From: Hippophae tibetana
Lineage: Eukaryota; Streptophyta; Magnoliopsida; Rosales; Elaeagnaceae
Direction of reading: 5' to 3'
DNA length: 64,000 nucleotides
Assembly (NCBI GenBank): GCA_037013495.1
Contig: CM072807.1
Coordinates: forward strand, 28,314,802-28,378,801
The notes under the pieces were generated by a model, which did no database searches, was not told the DNA's origin, and saw nothing but the letters and a program-made list of their open reading frames with translations. The translations under genes and the position numbers were made by a program. Shown here piece after piece: positions 53,421 through 64,000 of this stretch (the stretch's first letter is position 1; the number at the start of each line of letters is the position of its first letter).

Positions 53421-56400
53421 CCATATGCATCAAAAAAAGGAAATCGAAAAACCTAAAATTTCAATTGCCGTGAAAGAGAGCAAAACAGAGATTTTTCCTA
53501 AAATGGCTCTCATAGTGAATGTTAGAATACAATTCAATCCAAAAACGTTCAAAAAACCATATGAACGTATAATTTAAATGCAGCGGAAACAAAATGGATG
53601 GGAAACATACCTCCTGCCATTGATCAAAATTTTTTATTTTTCAAAAAATTCACTTTCAACATCGAGGCGGGTCAACCCGACCCGGTTTGACCCTAAAGGA
53701 TACACGGTCGTATCTTGCTATTCCGGGGACGGAATCCAGCGTTCTTTTTATCAAAATTCTCATAATTCGATTTCTGAGTGATTGACGGTCTCAATTTGAA
53801 ATAAAACATTGTTTTAAATAAAAATTTAATTAATGAACCAGATAAATAACCACGATAAATTAGATTTATTTCTTCATTTTTTTCAAGTTTAAATTCCCAG
53901 AATCACTAAAAAAGATATATTGAGACAATTTGAAATTTCCATATGCATCAAAAAAAGGAAATCGAAAAACCTAAAATTTCAATTGCCGTGAAAGGGAGCA
54001 AAACAGAGATTTTTCCTAAAATGGCTCTCATAGTGAATGTTAGAATACAATTCAATCCAAAAACGTTCAAAAAACCATATGAACGTATAATTTAAATGCA
54101 GCGGAAACAAAATGGATGGGAAACATACCTCCTGCCATTGATCAAAATTTTTTATTTTTCAAAAAATTCACTTTCAACATCGAGGCGGGTCAACCCGACC
54201 CGGTTTGACCCTAAAGGATACACGGTCGTATCTTGCTATTCCGGGGACGGAATCCAGCGTTCTTTTTATCAAAATTCTCATAATTCGATTTCTGAGTGAT
54301 TGACGGTCTCAATTTGAAATAAAACATCGTTTTAAATAAAAATTTAATTAATGAAGCAGATAAATACCCACGATAAATTAGATTTATTTCTTCATTTTTT
54401 TCAAGTTTAAATTCCCAGAATCACTAAAAAAGATATATTGAGACAATTTGAAATTTCCATATGCATCAAAAAAAGGAAATCGAAAAACCTAAAATTTCAA
54501 TTGCCTTGAAAGAGAGCAAAACAGAGATTTTTCCTAAAATGGCTCTCATAGTGAATGTTAGAATACAATTCAATCCAAAAACGTTCAAAAACCCATATCA
54601 ACGTATAATTTAAATGCAGCGGAAACAAAATGGATGGGAAACATACCTCCTGCCATTGATCAAATTTTTTTATTTTTCAAAAAATTCACTTTCAACATCG
54701 AGGCGGGTCAACCCGACCCGGTTTGACCCTAAAGGATACACGGTCGTATCTTGCTATTCCGGGGACGGAATCCAGCGTTCTTTTTATCAAAATTCTCATA
54801 ATTCGATTTCTGAGTGATTGACGGTCTCAATTTGAAATAAAACATCGTTTTAAATAAAAATTTAATTAATGAAGTAGATAAATAACCACGATAAATTATA
54901 TTTATTTCTTCATTTTTTTCAAGTTTAAATTACCAGAATCACTAAAAAAGATATAGTGAGACAATTTGAAATTTCCATATGCATCAAAAAAAGGAAATCG
55001 AAAAACCTAAAATTTCAATTGCCGTGAAAGAGAGCGAAATAGAGATTTTTCCTAAAATGGCTCTCATAGTGAATGTTAGAATACAATTCAATCCAAAAAC
55101 GTTCAAAAAACCATATGAACGTATAATTTAAATGCAGCGGAAACTAAAATGGATGGGAAACATACCTCCTGCCATTGATCAAAATTTTTTATTTTTCAAA
55201 AAATTCACTTTCAACATCGAGGCGGGTCAACCCGACCCGGTTTGACCCTAAAGGATACACGGTCGTATCTTGCTATTCCGGGGACGGAATCCAGCGTTCT
55301 TTTTATCAAAATTCTCATAATTCGATTTCTGAGTGATTGACGGTCTCAATTTGAAATAAAACATCGTTTTACATAAAAATTTAATTAATGAAGCAGATAA
55401 ATACCCACGATAAATTAGATTTATTTCTTCATTTTTTTCAAGTTTAAATTACCAGAATCACTAAAAAAGATATATTGAGACAATTTGAAATTTCCATATG
55501 CATCAAAAAAAGGAAATCGAAAAACCTAAAATTTCAATTGCCGTGAAAGAGAGCAAAACAGAGATTTTTCCTAAAATGGCTCTCATAGTTAATGTTAGAA
55601 TACAATTCAATCCAAAAACGTTCAAAAAACCATATGAACGTATAATTTAAATGCAACGGAAACAAAATGGATGGGAAACATACCTCCTACCATTGATCAA
55701 AATTTTTTATTTTTCAAAAAATTCACTTTCAACATCGAGGCGGGTCAACCCGACCCGGTTTGACCCTAAAGGATACACGGTCGTATCTTGCAATTCCGGG
55801 GACGGAATCCAGCGTTCTTTTTATCAAAATTCTCATAATTCGATTTCTGAGTGATTGACGGTCTCAATTTGAAATAAAACATCGTTTTAAATAAAAATTT
55901 AATTAATGAACCAGATAAATAACCACGATAAATTAGATTTATTTCTTCATTTTTTTCAAGTTTAAATTCCCAGAATCACTAAAAAAGATATATTGAGACA
56001 ATTTGAAATTTCCATATGCATCAAAAAAAGGAAATCGAAAAACCTAAAATTTCAATTGCCGTGAAAGAGAGCAAAACAGAGATTTTTCCTAAAATGGCTC
56101 TCATAGTGAATGTTAGAATACAATTCAATCCAAAAACGTTCAAAAAACCATATGAACGTATAATTTAAATGCAGCGGAAACAAAATGGATGGGAAACATA
56201 CCTCCTGCCATTGATCAAAATTTTTTATTTTTCAAAAAATTCACTTTCAACATCGAGGCGGGTAAACCCGACCCGGTTTGACCCTAAAGGATACACGGTC
56301 GTATCTTGCTATTCCGGGGACGGAATCCAGCGTTCTTTTTATCAAAATTCTCATAATTCGATTTCTGAGTGATTGACGGCCTCAATTTGAAATAAAACAT

Positions 56401-58083
56401 CGTTTTAAATAAAAATTTCATTAATGAAGCAGATAAATAACCACGATAAATTAGATTTATTTCTTCATTTTTTTCAAGTTTAAATTCCCAGAATCACTAA
56501 AAAAGATATATTGAGACAATTTGAAATTTCCATATGCATCAAAAAAAGGAAATCGAAAAACCTAAAATTTCAATTTCCGTGAAAGAGAGCAAAACAGAGA
56601 TTTTTCCTAAAATGGCTCTCATAGTGAATGTTAGAATACAATTCAATCCAAAAACGTTCAAAAAACCATATGAACGTATAATTTAAATGCAGCGGAAACA
56701 AAATGGATGGGAAACATACCTCCTGCCATTGATCAAAATTATTTTATTTTTCAAAAAATTCACTTTCAACATCGAGGCGGGTCAACCCGACCCGGTTTGA
56801 CCCTAAAGGATACACGGTCGTATCTTGCTATTCCGGGGACGGAATCCAGCGTTCTTTTTATCAAAATTCTCATAATTCGATTTCTGAGTGATTGACGGTC
56901 TCAATTTGAAATAAAACATCGTTTTAAATAAAAATTTAATTAATGAAGCAGATAAATACCCACGATAAATTAGATTTATTTCTTCATTTTTTTCAAGTTT
57001 AAATTCCCAGAATCACTAAAAAAGATATATTGAGACAATTTGAAATTTCCATATGCATCAAAAAAAGGAAATCGAAAAACCTAAAATTTCAATTGCCTTG
57101 AAAGAGAGCAAAACAGAGATTTTTCCTAAAATGGCTCTCATAGTGAATGTTAGAATACAATTCAATCCAAAAACGTTCAAAAACCCATATGAACGTATAA
57201 TTTAAATGCAGCGGAAACAAAATGATGGGAAACATACCTCCTGCCATTGATCAAATTTTTTTATTTTTCAAAAAATTCACTTTCAACATCGAGGCGGGTC
57301 AACCCGACCCGGTTTGACCCTAAAGGATACACGGTCGTATCTTGCTATTCCGGGGACGGAATCCAGCGTTCTTTTTATCAAAATTCTCATAATTCGATTT
57401 CTGAGTGATTGACGGTCTCAATTTGAAATAAAACATCGTTTTAAATAAAAATTTAATTAATAAAGCAGATAAATAACCACGATAAATTAGATTTATTTCT
57501 TCATTTTTTTCAAGTTTAAATTACCAGAATCACTAAAAAAGATATATTGAGACAATTTGAAATTTCCATATGCATCAAAAAAAAGAAATCGAAAAACCTA
57601 AAATTTCAATTGCCGTGAAAGAGAGCAAAACAGAGATTTTTCCTAAAATGGCTCTCATAGTGAATGTTAGAATACAATTCAATCCAAAAACGTTCAAAAA
57701 ACCATATCAACGTATCATTTAAATGCAGCGGAAACAAAATGGATGGGAAACATACCTCCTGCCATTGATCAAAATTTTTTATTTTTCAAAAAATTCACTT
57801 TCAACATCGAGGCGGGTCAACCCGACCCGGTTTGACCCTAAAGGATACACGGTCGTATCTTGCTATTCCGGGGACAGAATCCAGCGTTCTTTTTATCAAA
57901 ATTCTCATAATTCGATTTCTGAGTGATTGACGGTCTCAATTTGAAATAAAACATCGTTTTAAATAAAAATTTAATTAATGAACCAGATAAATAACCACGA
58001 TAAATTAGATTTATTTCTTCATTTTTTTCAAGTTTAAATTCCCAGAATCACTAAAAAAGATATATTGAGACAATTTGAAATTT

Positions 58084-61000
58084 CCATATGCATCAAAAAA
58101 AGGAAATCGAAAAACCTAAAATTTCAATTGCCTTGAAAGAGAGCAAAACAGAGATTTTTCCTAAAATGGCTCTCATAGTGAATGTTAGAATACAATTCTA
58201 TCCAAAAACGTTCAAAAACCCATATGAACGTATAATTTAAATGCAGTGGAAACAAAATGGATGGGAAACATACCTCCTGCCATTGATCAAATTTTTTTAT
58301 CTTTCAAAAAATTCACTTTCAACATCGAGGCGGGTCAACCCGACCCGGTTTGACCCTAAAGGATACACGGTCGTATCTTGCTATTCCGGGGACGGAATCC
58401 AGCGTTCTTTTTATCAAAATTCTCATAATTCGATTTCTGAGTGATTGACGGCCTCAATTTGAAATAAAACATCGTTTTAAATAAAAATTTCATTAATGAA
58501 GCAGATAAATAACCACGATAAATTAGATTTATTTCTTCATTTTTTTCAAGTTTAAATTCCCAGAATCACTAAAAAAGATATATTGAGACAATTTGAAATT
58601 TCCATATGCATCAAAAAAAGGAAATCGAAAAACCTAAAATTTCAATTGCCGTGAAAGAGAGCAAAACAGAGATTTTTCATAAAATGGCTCTCATAGTGAA
58701 TGTTAGAATACAATTCAATCCAAAAACGTTCAAAAAACCATATGAACGTATAATTAAAATGCAGCGGAAACAAAATGGATGGGAAACATACCTCCTGCCA
58801 TTGATCAAAATTTTTTATTTTTCAAAAAATTCACTTTCAACATCGAGGCGGGTCAACCCGACCCGGTTTGACCCTAAAGGATACACGGTCGTATCTTGCT
58901 ATTCCGGGGACGGAATCCAGCGTTCTTTTTATCAAAATTCTCGTAATTCGATTTCTGAGTGATTGACGGTCTCAATTTGAAATAAAACATCGTTTTAAAT
59001 AAAAATTTCATTAATGAAGCAGATAAATAACCACGATAAATTAGATTTATTTCTTCATTTTTTTCAAGTTTAAATTCCCAGAATCACTAAAAAAGATATA
59101 TTGAGACAATTTGAAATTTCCATATGCATCAAAAAAAGGAAATCGAAAAACCTAAAATTTCAATTTCCGTGAAAGAGAGCAAAACAGAGATTTTTCCTAA
59201 AATGGCTCTCATAGTGAATGTTAGAATACAATTCAATCCAAAAACGTTCAAAAAACCATATGAACGTATAATTTAAATGCAGCGGAAACAAAATGGATGG
59301 GAAACATACCTCCTGCCATTGATCAAAATTTTTTATTTTTCAAAAAATTCACTTTCAACATCGAGGCGGGTCAACCCGACCCGGTTTGACCCTAAAGGAT
59401 ACACGGTCGTATCTTGCTATTCCGGGGACGGAATCCAGCGTTCTTTTTATCAAAATTCTCATAATTTGATTTCTGAGTGATTGACGGTCTCAATTTGAAA
59501 TAAAACATCGTTTTAAATAAAAATTTAATTAATGAACCAGATAAATAACCACGATAAATTAGATTTATTTCTTCATTTTTTTCAAGTTTAAATTCCCAGA
59601 ATCACTAAAAAAGATATATTGAGACAATTTGAAATTTCCATATGCATCAAAAAAAGGAAATCGAAAAACCTAAAATTTCAATTGCCGTGAAAGAGAGCAA
59701 AACAGAGATTTTTCCTAAAATGGCTCTCATAGTGAATGTTAGAATACAATTCAATCCAAAAACGTTCAAAAAACCATATGAACGTATAATTTAAATGCAG
59801 CGGAAACAAAATGGATGGGAAACATACCTCCTGCCATTCATCAAAATTTTTTATTTTTCAAAAAATTCACTTTCAACATCGAGGCGGGTAAACCCGACCC
59901 GGTTTGACCCTAAAGGATACACGGTCGTATCTTGCTATTCCGGGGACGGAATCCAGCGTTCTTTTTATCAAAATTCTCATAATTCGATTTCTGAGTGATT
60001 GACGGCCTCAATTTGAAATAAAACATCGTTTTAAATAAAAATTTCATTAATGAAGCAGATAAATAACCACGATAAATTAGATTTATTTCTTCATTTTTTT
60101 CAAGTTTAAATTCCCAGAATCACTAAAAAAGATATATTGAGACAATTTGAAATTTCCATATGCATCAAAAAAAGGAAATCGAAAAACCTAAAATTTCAAT
60201 TTCCGTGAAAGAGAGCAAAACAGAGATTTTTCCTAAAATTGCTCTCATAGTGAATGTTAGAATACAATTCAATCCAAAAACGTTCAAAAAACCATATGAA
60301 CGTATAATTTAAATGCAGCGGAAACAAAATGGATGGGAAACATACCTCCTGCCATTGATCAAAATTATTTTATTTTTCAAAAAATTCACTTTCAACATCG
60401 AGGCGGGTCAACCCGACCCGGTTTGACCCTAAAGGATACACGGTCGTATCTTGCTATTCCGGGGACGGAATCCAGCGTTCTTTTTATCAAAATTCTCATA
60501 ATTCGATTTCTGAGTGATTGACGGTCTCAATTTGAAATAAAACATCGTTTTCAATAAAAATTTAATTAATGAAGCAGATAAATACCCACGATAAATTAGA
60601 TTTATTTCTTCATTTTTTTCAAGTTTAAATTCGCAGAATCACTAAAAAAGATATATTGAGACAATTTGAAATTTCCATATGCATCAAAAAAAGGAAATCG
60701 AAAAACCTAAAATTTCAATTGCCGTGAAAGAGAGCAAAACAGAGATTTTTTCTATAATGGGTCTCATAGTGAATGTTAGAATACAATTCAATCCAAAAAC
60801 GTTCAAAAAACCATATGAACGTATAATTTAAATTCAGCGGAAACAAAATGGATGGGAAACATACCTCCTGCCATTGATCAAAATTTTTTATTTTTCAAAA
60901 AATTCACTTTCAACATCGAGGCGGGTAAACCCGACCCGGTTTGACCCTAAAGGATACACGGTCGTATCTTGCTATTCCGGGGACGGAATCCAGCGTTCTT

Positions 61001-61710
61001 TTTATCAAAATTCTCATAATTCGATTTCTGAGTGATTGACGGCCTCAATTTGAAATAAAACATCGTTTTAAATAAAAATTTCATTAATGAAGCAGATAAA
61101 TAACCACGATAAATTAGATTTATTTCTTCATTTTTTTCAAGTTTAAATTCCCAGAATCACTAAAAAAGATATATTGAGACAATTTGAAATTTCCATATGC
61201 ATCAAAAAAAGGAAATCGAAAAACCTAAAATTTCAATTTCCGTGAAAGAGAGCAAAACAGAGATTTTTCCTAAAATGGCTCTCATAGTGAATGTTAGAAT
61301 ACAATTCAATCCAAAAACGTTCAAAAAACCATATGAAGGTATAATTTAAATGCAGCGGAAACAAAATGGATGGGAAACATACCTCCTGCCATTGATCAAA
61401 ATTTTTTATTTTTCAAAAAATTCACTTTCAACATCGAGGCGGGTCAACCCGACCCGGTTTGACCCTAAAGGATACACGGTCGTATCTTGCTATTCCGGGG
61501 ACGGAATCCAGCGTTCTTTTTATCAAAATTCTCATAATTTGATTTCTGAGTGATTGACGGTCTCAATTTGAAATAAAACATCGTTTTAAATAAAAATTTA
61601 ATTAATGAACCAGATAAATAACCACGATAAATTAGATTTATTTCTTCATTTTTTTCAAGTTTAAATTCCCAGAATCACTAAAAAAGATATATTGAGACAA
61701 TTTGAAATTT
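58084..61710. repeat. Seven-monomer HOR block (3627 bp)
   Basis: Opens with a distinctive monomer (TTCTATCCAAAAACG, ATGCAGTGG, TTTATCTTTC). The second monomer has TTTTTCATAAAATGG, TAATTAAAATGCAGC and CTCGTAATTCG. The third has CAATTTCCGTG and ATTTGATTTCTG. These three recur in the same order at +3627 bp. Monomers four to seven (59638, 60156, 60675, 61193) are not repeated downstream in the window except that the seventh resembles the third. The third and seventh are each followed by monomers with different openings, which points to a four-monomer internal shift. Confidence 0.83.
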
Positions 61711-63782
61711 CCATATGCATCAAAAAAAGGAAATCGAAAAACCTAAAATTTCAATTGCCTTGAAAGAGAGCAAAACAGAGATTTTTCCTAAAATGGCTCT
61801 CATAGTGAATGTTAGAATACAATTCTATCCAAAAACGTTCAAAAACCCATATGAACGTATAATTTAAATGCAGTGGAAACAAAATGGATGGGAAACATAC
61901 CTCCTGCCATTGATCAAATTTTTTTATCTTTCAAAAAATTCACTTTCAACATCGAGGCGGGTCAACCCGACCCGGTTTGACCCTAAAGGATACACGGTCG
62001 TATCTTGCTATTCCGGGGACGGAATCCAGCGTTCTTTTTATCAAAATTCTCATAATTCGATTTCTGAGTGATTGACGGCCTCAATTTGAAATAAAACATC
62101 GTTTTAAATAAAAATTTCATTAATGAAGCAGATAAATAACCACGATAAATTAGATTTATTTCTTCATTTTTTTCAAGTTTAAATTCCCAGAATCACTAAA
62201 AAAGATATATTGAGACAATTTGAAATTTCCATATGCATCAAAAAAAGGAAATCGAAAAACCTAAAATTTCAATTGCCGTGAAAGAGAGCAAAACAGAGAT
62301 TTTTCATAAAATGGCTCTCATAGTGAATGTTAGAATACAATTCAATCCAAAAACGTTCAAAAAACCATATGAACGTATAATTAAAATGCAGCGGAAACAA
62401 AATGGATGGGAAACATACCTCCTGCCATTGATCAAAATTTTTTATTTTTCAAAAAATTCACTTTCAACATCGAGGCGGGTCAACCCGACCCGGTTTGACC
62501 CTAAAGGATACACGGTCGTATCTTGCTATTCCGGGGACGGAATCCAGCGTTCTTTTTATCAAAATTCTCGTAATTCGATTTCTGAGTGATTGACGGTCTC
62601 AATTTGAAATAAAACATCGTTTTAAATAAAAATTTCATTAATGAAGCAGATAAATAACCACGATAAATTAGATTTATTTCTTCATTTTTTTCAAGTTTAA
62701 ATTCCCAGAATCACTAAAAAAGATATATTGAGACAATTTGAAATTTCCATATGCATCAAAAAAAGGAAATCGAAAAACCTAAAATTTCAATTTCCGTGAA
62801 AGAGAGCAAAACAGAGATTTTTCCTAAAATGGCTCTCATAGTGAATGTTAGAATACAATTCAATCCAAAAACGTTCAAAAAACCATATGAACGTATAATT
62901 TAAATGCAGCGGAAACAAAATGGATGGGAAACATACCTCCTGCCATTGATCAAAATTTTTTATTTTTCAAAAAATTCACTTTCAACATCGAGGCGGGTCA
63001 ACCCGACCCGGTTTGACCCTAAAGGATACACGGTCGTATCTTGCTATTCCGGGGACGGAATCCAGCGTTCTTTTTATCAAAATTCTCATAATTTGATTTC
63101 TGAGTGATTGACGGTCTCAATTTGAAATAAAACATCGTTTTAAATAAAAATTTAATTAATGAACCAGATAAATAACCACGATAAATTAGATTTATTTCTT
63201 CATTTTTTTCAAGTTTAAATTCCCAGAATCACTAAAAAAGATATATTGAGACAATTTGAAATTTCCATATGCATCAAAAAAAGGAAATCGAAAAACCTAA
63301 AATTTCAATTGCCGTGAAAGAGAGCAAAACAGAGATTTTTCCTAAAATGGCTCTCATAGTGAATGTTAGAATACAATTCAATCCAAAAACGTTCAAAAAA
63401 CCATATGAACGTATAATTTAAATGCAGCGGAAACAAAATGGATGGGAAACATACCTCCTGCCATTGATCAAAATTTTTTATTTTTCAAAAAATTCACTTT
63501 CAACATCGAGGCGGGTCAACCCGACCCGGTTTGACCCTAAAGGATACACGGTCGTATCTTGCTATTCCGGGGACGGAATCCAGCGTTCTTTTTATCAAAA
63601 TTCTCATAATTCGATTTCTGAGTGATTGACGGTCTCAATTTGAAATAAAACATCGTTTTAAATAAAAATTTAATTAATGAAGCAGATAAATACCCACGAT
63701 AAATTAGATTTATTTCTTCATTTTTTTCAAGTTTAAATTCCCAGAATCACTAAAAAAGATATATTGAGACAATTTGAAATTT
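61711..63782. repeat. Four-monomer HOR block (2072 bp), a shortened form of the preceding block
   Basis: Monomers one to three match 58084-59637 marker for marker. The fourth (63265) is an ordinary GGGTCAACC copy with a TAAATACCC tail, unlike 59638, which has GGGTAAACC and CATTCATC. It is followed directly by another opening-type monomer at 63783. Loss of three monomers by unequal crossing over is the simplest reading; gain in the neighbouring block is the alternative. Confidence 0.82.
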
Positions 63783-64000
63783 CCATATGCATCAAAAAAA
63801 GGAAATCGAAAAACCTAAAATTTCAATTGCCTTGAAAGAGAGCAAAACAGAGATTTTTCCTAAAATGGCTCTCATAGTGAATGTTAGAATACAATTCTAT
63901 CCAAAAACGTTCAAAAACCCATATGAACGTATAATTTAAATGCAGTGGAAACAAAATGGATGGGAAACATACCTCCTGCCATTGATCAAATTTTTTTATC
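63783..64000. repeat. Partial monomer cut by the window edge; opening type of the next HOR block
   Basis: Carries TTGCCTTG, TTCTATCCAAAAACG, AAAAACCC, ATGCAGTGG and TTTATC, matching the openings of the blocks at 58084 and 61711. It ends at the window boundary after 218 bp, so the HOR and the array continue beyond the sequence shown. Confidence 0.9.

Larger units (their letters stand above)
1..64000. repeat. Uninterrupted ~519-bp satellite DNA array, 123.4 monomers, all in one orientation
   Basis: The same unit can be followed through every line of the window, anchored on the motif CCATATGCATC, which recurs every 517-520 bp. Dividing 63,782 bp by 123 complete units gives about 518.5 bp. Most copies are 518 or 519 bp. 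The 517-bp copies (39421, 47200, 48754, 57049) and 520-bp copies (14512, 16070, 20740, 21260, 22299, 24894, 25933, 50308) are each explained by a one-base indel. Copies differ from each other by only a few bases. No unrelated sequence interrupts the array and neither edge is reached, so the real array is longer than the window. GC is about 32%. This is satellite DNA of a eukaryotic chromosome. I do not recognise the family by name. Confidence 0.98.
51347..64000. repeat. Array segment VI (24 full monomers plus a partial copy)
   Basis: Monomer starts: 51347, 51865, 52384, 52902, 53421, 53939, 54457, 54975, 55494, 56012, 56530, 57049, 57566, 58084, 58602, 59120, 59638, 60156, 60675, 61193, 61711, 62229, 62747, 63265, and a partial from 63783. 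Local markers: GGGTAAACC (56012, 59638, 60675), CAATTTCCGTG (56530, 59120, 60156, 61193, 62747), ATTTGATTTCTG (59120, 61193, 62747). The copy at 54975 has an inserted T (AAACTAAAATGG), a form otherwise confined to the left half. The copy at 57049 lost a base (AAAATGATGGG). Confidence 0.85.

Noticed and set aside
58606-62589. 118-codon frames at 58606-58962 and 62233-62589 as possible genes
   Set aside because: They come from a single stop-loss substitution in one monomer, copied by the HOR. The sequence on either side of the lost stop is ordinary monomer.
1196-63625. Well over a hundred open frames of 61-75 codons starting at ATGCAGCGG or ATGGATGGG
   Set aside because: They repeat with the satellite period, occupy the same DNA in different frames in neighbouring copies, and switch frame with one-base indels. 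The translations show no domain, signal or membrane pattern that I recognise. They are by-products of the repeat, not genes.
1-64000. CRISPR array
   Set aside because: Repeats of about 519 bp with no unique spacers do not fit the 23-47 bp repeat plus spacer layout.
1-64000. 5S or 45S ribosomal DNA or its intergenic spacer
   Set aside because: No segment resembles 5S, 5.8S, 18S or 25S coding sequence, and every part of the period is accounted for by AT-rich satellite.
1-64000. Transposable element or LTR insertion inside the array
   Set aside because: Monomer spacing stays between 517 and 520 bp throughout, leaving no room for an insertion. An origin of the monomer from a mobile element cannot be judged from this window.

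Overview
The whole 64-kb window is one uninterrupted, head-to-tail satellite DNA array. A unit of 517-520 bp (almost always 518 or 519) repeats from the first base to the last. I place 123 complete monomers starting at positions 1 to 63265, plus a 218-bp partial copy from 63783. 63,782 bp divided by 123 gives a mean period of about 518.5 bp. All copies lie in the same orientation. I found no inserted transposon, no foreign spacer, no inversion, and no RNA gene or credible protein gene. The unit is AT-rich (about 32% GC by hand count of the first copy), with one GC-rich patch of about 75 bp that holds three short inverted repeats.

Layout. Monomers differ by a small set of linked single-base variants, and these show nested higher-order repeats (HORs) that change along the array. 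1-12957: a six-monomer HOR of 3109 bp (blocks at 2594, 5703 and 8812; the third block carries one extra monomer). 12958-22298: a three-monomer HOR (13994 and 15551) and mixed monomers. 22299-30601: two-monomer duplications (24375/25414 and 26453/27490). 30602-42012: a nine-monomer, 4668-bp repeat (32678/37346). 42013-51346: an adjacent monomer duplication (43051/43569) and a three-monomer HOR (46681/48235), part of which matches 39421-40974 at a distance of 18 monomers. 51347-64000: a two-monomer duplication (51347/52384) and a repeat whose first monomer type recurs at 58084, 61711 and 63783, giving successive blocks of seven and four monomers.

Organism. A pure array of this size with HORs points to a eukaryotic nuclear genome, in a heterochromatic block such as a (peri)centromere, subtelomere or knob. 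A plant is my best guess from the overall look of the repeat, but nothing in the sequence proves it. A period close to three times 173 bp fits regular nucleosome packing, but that is inference.

No genes work together here. The many short open frames of 60-118 codons are by-products of the repeat: the same DNA is read in different frames in neighbouring monomers, and their lengths follow the indels of the satellite. What is of interest is the array's evolutionary structure: local homogenisation, unequal exchange, and variant haplotypes shared at 1, 2, 3, 6, 7, 9 and 18 monomer distances.
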